From NCBI RefSeq assembly GCF_001698815.1, contig NZ_LGSI01000074.1, positions 233,924 to 297,923 on the forward strand: a DNA stretch of 64,000 nucleotides, given 5' to 3'. The notes beneath the pieces were generated by a model that did not search any database, was not told the DNA's origin, and saw only the letters and a list, made by a program, of their open reading frames with translations. The position numbers were made by a program, and so were the translations under genes. This document shows, piece after piece, positions 34,760 through 43,651 of the stretch (the stretch's first letter is position 1; each line of letters begins with the position of its first letter). The DNA comes from Pseudomonas syringae (lineage in GTDB: Bacteria; Pseudomonadota; Gammaproteobacteria; Pseudomonadales; Pseudomonadaceae).

Positions 34760-35818
34760 TTATTGTGCGGTGGCGATCAATTGCGGCTCGGGGGCTCGCT
34801 CGCTGGCGATGATTCGTTCCAGGACGCGGCGGGACTGCACGCCGCCCGCATCGATATTGAGCTTGAGCACATTGCGCTGAGGGTGGTCCAGCAGGTTTTG
34901 TTGCTGGCGTTCGAGCATCTCCAGGTCTTCGCTGAAAATCTTCCCCTGACCCTCGCGAATGGTCGCGGTGAGTGCTTCATCCTGAGGATTGAAGTTGCGT
35001 GCCATGCCCCAGAAGTACCAGATGGAAGTGTCGGTTTCCGGAGTGATGAAGTCGACCACGATGCTGGATGCCTTGAACTCGGCGTCGGCGTGGTAGCCGC
35101 CTTTGCCGGCATGGGCGACACCCACTTCGATCAGTACGTGACTGGGGGGCGAGAAGCGGCAGATTTGCCAGCGGTCCACCGGCACATCGTCAGCCAGATT
35201 ATTGCCGCGCAAGGCCATGCGCCAGAACGGCGGCGCCATGATGTTTTCCATGTGGCGTGCGGTGACCACATCGTCGCCCTCGACCGTCGTGGTCGGGGCG
35301 GCCTCATCGATTTCTTTCTGGCCGATGCTGGACGCATGCACGTAAGTCTCGTGCGTCAGATCCATGAGGTTGTCGATCATCAGGCGATAGTCGCAGCCGA
35401 TGTGGAACAGACCGCCGCCGTATGCCCATTGATCGCTCACGGCCCACTCCAGGTGGTGGATCAGCGTTGGGTCGGCTTTGTCCTGTTCTCCGGGCCAGAC
35501 CCAGATAAAACCGTAACGTTCGACCACCGCGAAAGTCTTGTTGCAAGGGAAGCCGCGTACCCGTTGCCCTGGCATTTCGACAGTTTTTCCGTCGCAACCC
35601 ATGACCAGTCCGTGATAGCCGCACACAAGGTTGCCGTTTTCGACATAGCCCAATGAAAGCGGCGCGCCGCGATGCGGGCAAAAGTCCTCGACCGCTGCAA
35701 CCTGGTTTTCCTGGCTGCGATAGAAAACGATTTTTTCGCCGCAGATCTGCCGCCCGAGAGGGCCTTGTGCAATTTCATCGGGGGTGCAGGCGACGTACCA
35801 CGTGTTTTTTGGGTACAT
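34760..35818 (-). CDS. vanA: Vanillate O-demethylase oxygenase subunit
   Basis: This 352-residue Rieske non-haem iron oxygenase is taken from MYPKNTWYVACTPDEIAQ; the frame extends 15 codons upstream without family similarity. The Rieske cluster ligands are in CPHRGAPLSLGYVENGNLVCGYHGL. The mononuclear iron site is in NLMDLTHETYVHASSIG with a distal Asp. It demethylates vanillate to protocatechuate plus formaldehyde. Promoter and VanR sites lie in the 240 bases upstream. Confidence 0.95.
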   Translation of the reverse strand: MYPKNTWYVACTPDEIAQGPLGRQICGEKIVFYRSQENQVAAVEDFCPHRGAPLSLGYVENGNLVCGYHGLVMGCDGKTVEMPGQRVRGFPCNKTFAVVERYGFIWVWPGEQDKADPTLIHHLEWAVSDQWAYGGGLFHIGCDYRLMIDNLMDLTHETYVHASSIGQKEIDEAAPTTTVEGDDVVTARHMENIMAPPFWRMALRGNNLADDVPVDRWQICRFSPPSHVLIEVGVAHAGKGGYHADAEFKASSIVVDFITPETDTSIWYFWGMARNFNPQDEALTATIREGQGKIFSEDLEMLERQQQNLLDHPQRNVLKLNIDAGGVQSRRVLERIIASERAPEPQLIATAQ

Positions 35819-35852
35819 GAAAACTCTCCAGGTCATCGTTTGTTTTTGTTTT

Positions 35853-35864
35853 GATGGATCCATT
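35853..35864. promoter_or_regulatory. VanR-type operator, proximal
   Basis: GATGGATCCATT contains the palindrome ATGGATCCAT, 35 bases before the vanA ATG. It resembles the ATTGGATCCAAT-like sites known for VanR. Confidence 0.65.
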
Positions 35865-35971
35865 AGGCGATAAGCAGATGCCGCAAGTCAATCTTGTTTG
35901 AGGCCATTTGTGGATATATTTGGGCGTAAAAAGCATGCTTTATTCAATGTGAGTTTGTTTTAAATATGTTT

Positions 35972-35983
35972 AATGGATCCATT
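35972..35983. promoter_or_regulatory. VanR-type operator, distal
   Basis: AATGGATCCATT is a perfect 12-bp palindrome, 119 bp centre to centre from the proximal copy. Two such identical cores around one promoter suggest looping or cooperative repression of vanA. Confidence 0.65.
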
Positions 35984-36000
35984 GTAGGTTGTTCATGTAC

Positions 36001-36027
36001 AAAAAAACCGCCAATGGCGGTTTTTTT
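36001..36027. terminator. Bidirectional intrinsic terminator
   Basis: AAAAAAACCGCC-AAT-GGCGGTTTTTTT is a symmetrical hairpin with T runs in both directions. It lies 30 bases after the stop of the sigma54 activator (minus strand) and insulates it from the vanA promoter. Confidence 0.9.
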
Positions 36028-36057
36028 GTGGGTGATCAACGTGGATCGCATTGCGCT

Positions 36058-37845
36058 TCAGGATGGCCGCTCTGCCGATGCCTGCTGGTACTTCTTCAGC
36101 CGATAGGCGAACTGCGCACGACTCAACCCCAACAGTCGTGCAGCCGCAGCCAGATTGCCTTCGCTCTGTTGAAGCGCTTCGTCGATCAAGCGCGACTCCA
36201 GCCCTTCAATGGAGAAACCGCGCTCCAGGCGGGTCAAGGCTTCCAGCAACGCGGGGCGATTCTGCGTGCTGGCAGGATTCTGGTCGATTGCCGCAAGGCT
36301 GCCAGTGTCGTCCAGCGAGTACATTTCCTTTGGCATTGGCTCATTGCGAAACAGATGGACCAGGTCGATCGATTGACCGTCCTCACTGGCGATCAGACCA
36401 CGCTCCACCAGGTTTTGCAGTTCTCGCACGTTGCCGGGAAAGTCGTAGCGCAGCAACACTTTGAGCGCGCGCATGGTCAGCCCGGCGGGTTTGCGAGCAT
36501 AGTCCTGGCAGAAGCGCCGCAGGAACGCGTTGACCAGTAACGGGATGTCGTCGCGTCGTTCACGCAGTGGCGGCAGGGTAATAGGGAAGACGTTCAGACG
36601 GTAGAACAAGTCCTCACGAAAATCTCCGGCCGCCACGGCTTTGCGCAGGTCTACATTGGTTGCCGCCACCACCCGGACATCAACCTTGATCGACTGGCCA
36701 CCACCGACACGCTCGATTTCGCGTTCCTGCAATGCCCGCAGCAGCTTGCCCTGACCCGGCAGGCTAAGGCTGGCGATTTCATCAAGGAACAGGGTGCCGC
36801 CATGAGCGCGTTCGAAGCGTCCGGGCCGCGATTGAGTCGCGCCCGTGTAGGCACCGCGTTCAACGCCGAACAATTCCGCCTCGATCAGGTTGTCCGGGAT
36901 TGCGGCGCAGTTGAGGGCTATGAAAGGTGCTTGATGCCTTGGACTGAACTGATGCAATTGCCGAGCGAACAACTCCTTGCCGACCCCGGACTCGCCGCTG
37001 AACAACACCGTAGCGGGCGTTGGCGCCACGCGTTGCAAAGCAAGGGTGGCGGCGTTGAAGGCAGCGCTGGCGCCAATGGGTTTTGGCCCAGCGGGCAGAT
37101 CGCTGTCGTCCTGAGGGGCAGATGCTGCCGGGACCGGGCGCTGCATGGGGGCGACGCTGGACGGCGATGCAGTGAGGTACCCCAGGTCCTGTTCGACATC
37201 GCCCCATTGTTCGGCGGTCTTGCCGACCACTCGGCAGGTTTCGTGGCCCATGCCCCGGCATTCGGTTTCACGAAAGATGACCAGGCGGCCGAATAGCCCG
37301 CTGACATAACCGATGGCATAGCCCAGCTCGGTCCAGCACACCGGGTCCTGGCCGATCCCGTAGGCGGCGATATGTTCGTCGGCCTCGCAGGAGTGATGCC
37401 AGAGGAACTCACCTTCGTAGAAGCCGGAGTCGGCATCGAACTTGAAGTGCAGGGGTTCGACCTTGGTCATGCCCTCCAGAGTGTGCAAGCGAGTGCCGGC
37501 GGAGAAAACCGCTGCGGCATCGGCGTCCGGCCAACGCTCGCGGATCAGCCGTGCATCGCGTGCGCCTGACAGGTAGCCGGTGCGGGTAAACAGACCACGG
37601 GTCTGTTCCAGGCCCTGGCGATCAATGATCTCGCGCCGCAATGCGCCGAAGGATGAACTGTGCAATAGCAGCATGCGCTGATCGTTGAGCCAGATGCGTC
37701 CGTCGACAGGGGAAAAGAACAGGCATTCGGTCAACTCGGCTAGCGTCGGTGAGTTGCCCTCGGCCAGCTGGGTGCTGTCCCCGCGGGGCGAGAAATGTTC
37801 CTCCCGGATTGCGAGTCCGGGAAACAGCATGTTGGGGTTATTCAT
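36058..37845 (-). CDS. Sigma54 enhancer-binding protein, V4R/XylR-N type
   Basis: From MNNPNMLFPGLAIREE this is a 595-residue activator of the XylR/DmpR group. An N-terminal XylR-type domain (about 30-130) and the V4R domain (about 130-210) bind the aromatic effector. The AAA+ domain has Walker A GESGVGKE, the sigma54-contact loop GAYTGA (Tyr in place of the common Phe) and LFLDEIASL as Walker B. A Fis-type HTH closes it (NLAAAARLLGLSRAQFAYRLKKYQ). It diverges from the aldehyde dehydrogenase/calA genes, which have a -24/-12 promoter, so a lignin-type phenolic or benzylic compound is the likely inducer. Confidence 0.88.
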   Translation of the reverse strand: MNNPNMLFPGLAIREEHFSPRGDSTQLAEGNSPTLAELTECLFFSPVDGRIWLNDQRMLLLHSSSFGALRREIIDRQGLEQTRGLFTRTGYLSGARDARLIRERWPDADAAAVFSAGTRLHTLEGMTKVEPLHFKFDADSGFYEGEFLWHHSCEADEHIAAYGIGQDPVCWTELGYAIGYVSGLFGRLVIFRETECRGMGHETCRVVGKTAEQWGDVEQDLGYLTASPSSVAPMQRPVPAASAPQDDSDLPAGPKPIGASAAFNAATLALQRVAPTPATVLFSGESGVGKELFARQLHQFSPRHQAPFIALNCAAIPDNLIEAELFGVERGAYTGATQSRPGRFERAHGGTLFLDEIASLSLPGQGKLLRALQEREIERVGGGQSIKVDVRVVAATNVDLRKAVAAGDFREDLFYRLNVFPITLPPLRERRDDIPLLVNAFLRRFCQDYARKPAGLTMRALKVLLRYDFPGNVRELQNLVERGLIASEDGQSIDLVHLFRNEPMPKEMYSLDDTGSLAAIDQNPASTQNRPALLEALTRLERGFSIEGLESRLIDEALQQSEGNLAAAARLLGLSRAQFAYRLKKYQQASAERPS

Positions 37846-37882
37846 TGTTATGCCCCTGAACGCAATGACTGGTCGAAATGAG

Positions 37883-37900
37883 TAACTATTGAAACAGTTA
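37883..37900. promoter_or_regulatory. Candidate enhancer site of the XylR-like activator
   Basis: TAACTATTG-AAACAGTTA is an imperfect inverted repeat (7 of 9 positions per arm) about 155 bases upstream of the -24 element at 38039, a typical distance for an enhancer-binding protein. AT-rich sequence around it may hold a second copy. Confidence 0.4.
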
Positions 37901-38036
37901 TTAAACATAACTTTATCATTTGAACAAGTGGCCCGTGGCTGACGGAGCGTCGAGACCGGAGCCCCATGTTTGGATACTCATCCTCAGCCCACAGGCCAGA
38001 GCCTTCGCCATCTAAATAACCCTGGGACCCAGGAAA

Positions 38037-38053
38037 TCGGCACAGCCCTTGCT
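38037..38053 (+). promoter_or_regulatory. Sigma54 promoter of the aldehyde dehydrogenase operon
   Basis: CGGCACAGCCCTTGCT has GG at 38039-38040 and GC at 38051-38052, the exact 12-bp spacing, with the GGCAC and TTGCT consensus blocks intact. The predicted start is near 38064, 74 bases before the ATG at 38138. The divergent activator makes this assignment strong. Confidence 0.75.
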
Positions 38054-38137
38054 CTAGTGCTTTCACGACGCAGACGACTTCACCGCTTCAGCACGGTGTC
38101 GTCGGGCGATGACAAGCACAAGAGCCGGGAGGCCGAA

Positions 38138-39613
38138 ATGTCGGTAAGTGAACCCTCTGATTTTCTGCGGGACGAGATGTGGCACGAACGCATCTTCAAT
38201 GGCGACTGGATACGCCCATTGGGCGGCAGCAATAGCGTGCGCGAGCCAGCCACCGGCGAGGTGTTGACTGTCACCGGCCTGGCCGATGCGGCGGACATCG
38301 CGCTTGCCAGTCTCACCGCTGCTCGTGTACAGCCTGCCTGGGCAGAGTTGGGTCCGCGCGAGCGGGCGGAGATTTTTCGCAAAGCAGCAGCACTGGCCCA
38401 GCAACACTTTGCCGAGCTGGCGCTTTACATCGCTCGGGAAAGCGGCGGCAGTCTGTTCAAGGGCGAACATGAGGTCCGTGAGGCGATCGTCCTGCTGCAT
38501 CAGGCGGCCGGTCTACTGTCGCAACCCCATGGCCTGGTTCTTCCGAGCGAGGCAGGGCGCCTGTCCTATGCACGTCGGTTGCCCCATGGCGTGGTCGGGG
38601 TGATTTCTCCGTTCAACTTTCCTCTGGTGCTTTCTCTTCGCTCGGTAGCACCCGCGCTCGCGGCTGGCAACGCCGTGGTGCTCAAGCCCGATCCGCAGAC
38701 CCCGGTCAGTGGTGGCTTCATCATTGCCCGGTTATTCGAGGCAGCCGGTCTGCCTGACGGCCTGTTGCAGGTTTTGCCGGGCGCAGCGCTGGCTGGTGAA
38801 GCGCTGTGCCGCGATCCGCACGTGCGAATGATTGCATTCACCGGCTCTACTGCGGCGGGACGCAAGGTCGCGGAGGTGGCTGGTCGTCATCTAAAAAAAG
38901 TAGCCCTGGAGTTGGGCGGCAAAAATTCTCTGATCGTGCTCGAAGACGCCGATCTCGACCTGGCGGCCAGCAACGCCGCCTGGGGGGCCTGGTTGCATCA
39001 GGGGCAAATCTGCATGGCCACTGGACGCATCCTGGCTCATGAGTCGATCGCTGAAGAGCTGGTCCGCAGGCTGGCAGAGAAAGCACGGGCGATCACCGTC
39101 GGCAATGCCGCTCGCGGTGAGGCTGTGCTGGGACCTTTGATCAACAAACGACAGTTGCAACGTGTGCATGAAATCGTCACGGAGAGTGTGAGGGCCGGGG
39201 CAACTCTGGAAGCCGGCGGCGAGTTTGAACAGCTCTTCTATCAACCTACGGTTCTTTCAGGCGTGCGTCCGGGCATGCGTGCGTTCGACGAGGAGATCTT
39301 CGGTCCGGTGGCCACGGTGGTGAGTTTTGCCAGTGACGAAGAGGCCATCCAATTGGCCAATTGCACCGAGTACGGCCTGTCCGCGGGGATCATCTCGCCT
39401 TCGGTCGGGCGCGCGATGGCAATTGGCGAGCAACTCAATTGCGGTCTGCTGCACATCAACGATCAGACGGTGGCCGACGAATGCATCAATCCATTCGGCG
39501 GGCGCGGCAGTTCGGGAAATGCCGGCAGCGTTGGCGGCCCGGCCGACTGGGACGAATACACCCAATGGCAATGGGTGACGGTCAAGGATAAGGCGCCGCG
39601 CTACCCATTCTGA
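38138..39613 (+). CDS. Aromatic aldehyde dehydrogenase (XylC-like)
   Basis: From ATG 38138 (GGGAGG upstream) this is a 491-residue NAD(P)-dependent aldehyde dehydrogenase. It has WHERIFNGDW at the start, the catalytic Glu in KKVALELGGKNS, the catalytic Cys in LHQGQICMATGR and the end RYPF. Sequence pattern is closest to benzaldehyde dehydrogenases of the XylC/AreC type. It is not similar to the CalB coniferyl-aldehyde dehydrogenase of strain HR199. Directly upstream of calA, it may oxidise coniferyl aldehyde or another aldehyde made from a lignin-derived alcohol. Confidence 0.85.
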   Translation: MSVSEPSDFLRDEMWHERIFNGDWIRPLGGSNSVREPATGEVLTVTGLADAADIALASLTAARVQPAWAELGPRERAEIFRKAAALAQQHFAELALYIARESGGSLFKGEHEVREAIVLLHQAAGLLSQPHGLVLPSEAGRLSYARRLPHGVVGVISPFNFPLVLSLRSVAPALAAGNAVVLKPDPQTPVSGGFIIARLFEAAGLPDGLLQVLPGAALAGEALCRDPHVRMIAFTGSTAAGRKVAEVAGRHLKKVALELGGKNSLIVLEDADLDLAASNAAWGAWLHQGQICMATGRILAHESIAEELVRRLAEKARAITVGNAARGEAVLGPLINKRQLQRVHEIVTESVRAGATLEAGGEFEQLFYQPTVLSGVRPGMRAFDEEIFGPVATVVSFASDEEAIQLANCTEYGLSAGIISPSVGRAMAIGEQLNCGLLHINDQTVADECINPFGGRGSSGNAGSVGGPADWDEYTQWQWVTVKDKAPRYPF

Positions 39614-39681
39614 TGGGGCAAGGGCCGACTAGGGTGGTCGGTCCACCGGGCGAGTCCACAAAAACAATAAGAGGACGCAAC

Positions 39682-40449
39682 ATGAAACTCGACAACAAGA
39701 TTGTACTGGTAACTGGGGTTTCCTCAGGAATCGGCGCGGCCACTGCAAGCCTGCTGCGCGCTCACGGCGCTCAGGTGATCGGTGTGGATCTCAAGGCTCC
39801 GTACATGACCCTGGACGGGTTTGTCCTGGGCGACCTGAGCAGTGCCGAGAGCATCGACCGGCTCTTGCCGCAGTTACCGGCACGGATCGACAGCCTGTGC
39901 AATATCGCCGGGGTCCCGGGCACTGCAAACCCGCAACTGCTGGCGCAGGTCAACTACCTGGGGCTGCGTCACCTGACCCGTGCGCTGCTGCCGCGCATCA
40001 CTGCTGGCGGCAGCATCGTCAATATCGCTTCGATCCTCGGCGCCGAGTGGCCGTTGCGCCTGGCGCTGCACAAGGAGTTGGCGCACATCGAAGATTTTGC
40101 TGCTGCGCAAGCCTGGCTGGCCGAACACGTGGTACCGGACGAGACCTGCTACCAGTATTTCAAGGAAGCCTTGATCGTTTGGAACTACCGGCAGGCCCAG
40201 CAATGGTTTCTGGAACATTCGGTGCGCATGAACAGCGTTGCGCCGGGCCCGGTTTTCACGCCCATCCTTGGCGACTTCGTGAGCATGCTCGGCGAGGCCC
40301 GGACCCAGGCCGATGCCCATCGCATGAAACGCCCCGGTTATGCAGATGAGGTAGCGGCGGTGATCGCTTTCCTGTGTGCCGACGAGTCGCGCTGGATCAA
40401 CGGCGTCAACCTGGCGGTCGATGGCGGCCTGGCCTCCACATACATCTAA
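39682..40449 (+). CDS. calA: Coniferyl-alcohol dehydrogenase
   Basis: This 255-residue short-chain dehydrogenase has NAD-binding TGVSSGIG, DSLCNIAGVPGTA, and a catalytic region NIASILGAEWP and YQYFKEALIVW, with Tyr-x-x-x-Lys placed unusually late in CYQYFKEAL. The segment SVRMNSVAPGPVFTPIL, RTQADAHRMKRP and the end ESRWINGVNLAVDGGLASTYI match CalA of Pseudomonas sp. HR199. It oxidises coniferyl alcohol to coniferyl aldehyde. The start was placed at MKLDNKIVLVTG with AAGAGGA upstream. Confidence 0.9.
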   Translation: MKLDNKIVLVTGVSSGIGAATASLLRAHGAQVIGVDLKAPYMTLDGFVLGDLSSAESIDRLLPQLPARIDSLCNIAGVPGTANPQLLAQVNYLGLRHLTRALLPRITAGGSIVNIASILGAEWPLRLALHKELAHIEDFAAAQAWLAEHVVPDETCYQYFKEALIVWNYRQAQQWFLEHSVRMNSVAPGPVFTPILGDFVSMLGEARTQADAHRMKRPGYADEVAAVIAFLCADESRWINGVNLAVDGGLASTYI

Positions 40450-40493
40450 AGCCCAATCCGGTAGACAGCGGTGCAGGCCGCTGTTCGAGCGTG

Positions 40494-40509
40494 TTGGCTG
40501 ACACCCTGC
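40494..40509 (+). promoter_or_regulatory. Possible second sigma54 promoter before the DUF1302 gene
   Basis: TTGGCTGACACCCTGC has GG (40496-40497) and GC (40508-40509) at the correct distance, but deviates at the CAC and TT positions. A 7-bp hairpin (ACAGCGG/CCGCTGT, 40465-40484) lies just upstream. It would let the envelope cluster be transcribed independently of calA. Confidence 0.4.
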
Positions 40510-40550
40510 GTGCACGGCCAAGCCAAAAATAAAAATAATGAGGAGCGTCC

Positions 40551-42200
40551 ATGGACAACGTAAAAGTTTGCTTTCGTTTTAAGCATTGCGCCCTGTTTCT
40601 GGCGTTATGCAGCGCAGGCGTGATGGTCGAAAGGGTTGAGGCCATGCAAATGGACCTCGGTGATTCCGACTGGAAACTGCGCTGGGACAACACCATCAAA
40701 TACAGCCAGGCCTGGCGTCTACAGGGTCAGGACAGTCGTTTAGTCAATGCGCCGACCGCCAACGGCCTGTTTCCCTCGATCCAGAGCCAGGGCGATAAAA
40801 ATTTCAGTAGCGGTCTGGTCTCCAACCGTCTGGACCTGTTTTCCGAAATGGACCTCAGCCGGCAAAACTACGGGCTGCGTGTGAGTGGCGCGGCTTGGTA
40901 CGACGATATCTACAACAAGGCCACCGACAGCAGCGAGCAAACGCATTTCCTCAGCGAAACCCGCAAGCTCCATGGCCGTAACGGTGAAATCCTCGACGCC
41001 TTTGTATTCCTGCGCGGAGACCTCGGTGAAGACTCCCAGGGTGTGGTGCGTCTGGGGCGACACAGCCTGATCTACGGTGAAAGCCTGTTCTACGGCGGCA
41101 ACGGGATTGCCAATGCCCAGGGCCCGACCGACGTGGTCAAGTTGCTTAGCGTGCCGGGGACCCAGTTCAAAGAGATTCTGCGTCCGGTCAATCAGATATC
41201 CGGGCAGTTGCAGATCAACCCGCAGTTGTCGGTGGGCGCTTACTACCAGTTCGAGTGGGAGCGCTCCAACCTGCCTGGCGCCGGCAGTTACCTGAGCGAT
41301 ACCGATGCCATCGGTTACGGCAGCGGTTCGCTGCGCGAAGTGTTTGGTAACGACACGGTGAATGGCGGCGATTTGAAACCGAAAAATTCGGGGCAAGGGG
41401 GGATGCAAATTCGCTTTAAACCGACCGGAACCGAGCTGGAACTGGGCTTTTACGCTGCGCAGTATCACGACAAGGCCCCGATTGGCCTGTACGCCTACCT
41501 CGATGGTGCGGCTGCGGCGGCCACCGGACTGCCCATCCTCGGTTCTTATCGTCAGGTCTATGCCGAGGATATCAAGACTGCCGGTGTCAGCTTCTCCACG
41601 GCCTATGGCCCGTTCAACTTCGCCGGTGAAACTTCTGTGCGCTGGAATGCGCCGCTGGTGAGCAATCTGCAAGTGGTGACACCGGGCATGGATGCAGATG
41701 GCGGCAACAACTCGCTGTTTGCTCGGGGCAAAACCGCGCACGCCAACTTGTCGGCGATTTACCTGTTATCACCATCGGCCTTCTGGGACGGCGGCTCGGC
41801 ACTTGCCGAGCTGGCCTGGAACCGAACGCTGAGCGTCACTGAGAACGCTGCGGCCCTGGATTCCAACACCACTCGCGATGCGACGGCATTACGCGTACTG
41901 GTGGAGCCAGCGTACTTCCAGATTGTCGATGGGATCGACCTGACCGTGCCGATTGGCATGGGCGTGGTGCTCGACGGGCGCTCTTCGGCCGTCAACAAAT
42001 CGGGCTTCGGCAATACCCATTCCGGCGACTGGAGTGTCGGGCTCAAGGCCACTTACCTGCAGCGCTGGGATGTTGGCCTCAACTACGTGAACTTCTTCGG
42101 TGCCCCGAAAGCCGGGCTTCGAGAGGACGGAAACTTCAGCTACGGGCAGTCGCTGGCCGACCGCGACTTCGTCTCGCTCTACGTGAAAACCTCATTCTAA
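40551..42200 (+). CDS. DUF1302 outer-membrane protein
   Basis: This 549-residue protein has an N-terminal export signal (residues 1-32) and then the DUF1302 pattern: WKLRWDNTIKYSQAWRL, NRLDLFSEMDL, GRHSLIYGESLF and a final SYGQSLADRDFVSLYVKTSF, a Phe-ending beta-barrel C-terminus. The family is predicted to form outer-membrane barrels and is usually encoded beside DUF1329, a YCF48-like protein and an RND/MMPL pump, as here. It probably passes a hydrophobic substrate across the outer membrane. The ATG has GAGGAGCG upstream. Confidence 0.88.
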   Translation: MDNVKVCFRFKHCALFLALCSAGVMVERVEAMQMDLGDSDWKLRWDNTIKYSQAWRLQGQDSRLVNAPTANGLFPSIQSQGDKNFSSGLVSNRLDLFSEMDLSRQNYGLRVSGAAWYDDIYNKATDSSEQTHFLSETRKLHGRNGEILDAFVFLRGDLGEDSQGVVRLGRHSLIYGESLFYGGNGIANAQGPTDVVKLLSVPGTQFKEILRPVNQISGQLQINPQLSVGAYYQFEWERSNLPGAGSYLSDTDAIGYGSGSLREVFGNDTVNGGDLKPKNSGQGGMQIRFKPTGTELELGFYAAQYHDKAPIGLYAYLDGAAAAATGLPILGSYRQVYAEDIKTAGVSFSTAYGPFNFAGETSVRWNAPLVSNLQVVTPGMDADGGNNSLFARGKTAHANLSAIYLLSPSAFWDGGSALAELAWNRTLSVTENAAALDSNTTRDATALRVLVEPAYFQIVDGIDLTVPIGMGVVLDGRSSAVNKSGFGNTHSGDWSVGLKATYLQRWDVGLNYVNFFGAPKAGLREDGNFSYGQSLADRDFVSLYVKTSF

Positions 42201-42215
42201 TAAGGTGGATTCGCC

Positions 42216-43583
42216 ATGCAGAACAAAGTATTTCTCAACACGTGCGTGCTCACCTTGGCCTTGGCCGGCATGTGCCTGGCACAAGCGCACGCTGCAGTGT
42301 CGCCTGAGCAGGCAGCACGTTTGAAAACCGATCTGACGCCCGTTGGCGCGGAGCGCGCCGGCAATGCCGATGGCAGCATCCCGGCCTGGAGCGGCGGCTA
42401 CACCAAGGTTGCGCCCGGCTACAAACCGGGTGACAAACGTCCCGATCCATTTGCAGCAGAGAAGCCGCTGTATTCGATCAGCGCCTCGAATATGCAGCAG
42501 TACGCTGATCAGTTGGCCGAAGGCACCAAGCTTCTGCTGAAGAAATACCCGGACTATCGCCTGGACGTCTACCCGACCCATCGCTCGGCAGCCGCCCCGC
42601 AATGGGTCTATGACAACACCGCCAAGAATGCCATCCGCGCCACGCTGGACGTTGAGAGCGAGAAAGTCGCCAGCGCCTACGGCGGTATCCCGTTCCCGAT
42701 TCCGGACAACGGCGCGCAAGTCCTGTGGAACTACCGGTTGTCCTGGCAGGGCGGCGATACCATCAGCTCGCCCTTCGATACCTGGCTGATGACTGCGGGC
42801 GGCAAGAAAGTCCAGGCGACCCGTGCCCAGTACACCTACCAGTTTCCCTACTATGTCGAAAGCGGCAGCCCGGAAAATTTTTCCGGAAAATACCTGATTG
42901 GCAAACTGTTGACCGAGCTGCCATCGTCGAAGGCCGGTGAAGGCCTGATGACCCATTGGGACCTGGACCCCGCCAACCGTGCGGCCTGGCAGTACCTGGT
43001 TGGCCAGCGCCGGGTGCGTCGGGCGCCGAACATCGCCTACGACACCCCGGACTTCGTCACCTCCGGGGTCGGTCTGTTCGACGAAGCGTTCATGCTGTTT
43101 GGGCCGACCGATCGCTACGACCTCAAGCTGATGGGCAAGAAAGAACTGATCGTCGCCTACAACAACAACCGCGCCGGTCTGGCCAAGAGCGACGATTTGG
43201 TCAAACAGAACTTCCTCAATCCCGATCTGGTGCGCTGGGAGAAGCATCGGGTCTGGGTGGTCGAGGCCACGCTTAAATCCGGCAAGCGCCATGTGGTGCC
43301 GCGTCGGACCTACTACGTCGACGAGGACTCTTGGCAGATCCTGATGGCCGACGGGTATGACGCGCAGGGCAAACTGGGGCGCCAGATGTATTCGCTGACG
43401 CTGCTGGCACCGGACCTGCCGGCGCTCACCGCACAGGTCATGTGGGGCAGTTACAACCTCGACACCGGCGCGTACTTCCTCAACTCCTCGAGCAATGATC
43501 TGGCGGTTCAGTACCAGAAAGTCGCGAAGCCTTCGGCCTCCTACTTCACACCGGATGCCATGGCCAACGAAAACATGCGTTGA
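42216..43583 (+). CDS. DUF1329 periplasmic/lipid-binding-like protein
   Basis: This 455-residue protein has a signal peptide of about 26 residues (ALAGMCLAQAHAAV). The DUF1329 core follows: LTPVGAERAGNADGSIPAWSGG, GGIPFPIP, LLTELPSSKAGEGLMTHWDLDPANRAAWQYLVGQRRVRRAPNIAYDTPDF, and WVVEATLKSGKRHVVPRRTYYVDEDSW. The fold is related to LolB/outer-membrane lipoprotein-sorting domains, so it may carry a hydrophobic ligand through the periplasm. Starts 15 bases after the DUF1302 gene. A long open frame on the opposite strand is a shadow. Confidence 0.88.
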   Translation: MQNKVFLNTCVLTLALAGMCLAQAHAAVSPEQAARLKTDLTPVGAERAGNADGSIPAWSGGYTKVAPGYKPGDKRPDPFAAEKPLYSISASNMQQYADQLAEGTKLLLKKYPDYRLDVYPTHRSAAAPQWVYDNTAKNAIRATLDVESEKVASAYGGIPFPIPDNGAQVLWNYRLSWQGGDTISSPFDTWLMTAGGKKVQATRAQYTYQFPYYVESGSPENFSGKYLIGKLLTELPSSKAGEGLMTHWDLDPANRAAWQYLVGQRRVRRAPNIAYDTPDFVTSGVGLFDEAFMLFGPTDRYDLKLMGKKELIVAYNNNRAGLAKSDDLVKQNFLNPDLVRWEKHRVWVVEATLKSGKRHVVPRRTYYVDEDSWQILMADGYDAQGKLGRQMYSLTLLAPDLPALTAQVMWGSYNLDTGAYFLNSSSNDLAVQYQKVAKPSASYFTPDAMANENMR

Positions 43584-43651
43584 ACCCTGAGTGGCTGTGG
43601 CGGGCGAAAAGCTCGTCACGGTCGCTGGAAATTTTCCGAGCGGATAAAGAC

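Noticed and set aside
38138..39613. Naming the aldehyde dehydrogenase calB
   Set aside because: Although next to calA, its sequence follows XylC-type benzaldehyde dehydrogenases and not the CalB protein known from strain HR199.
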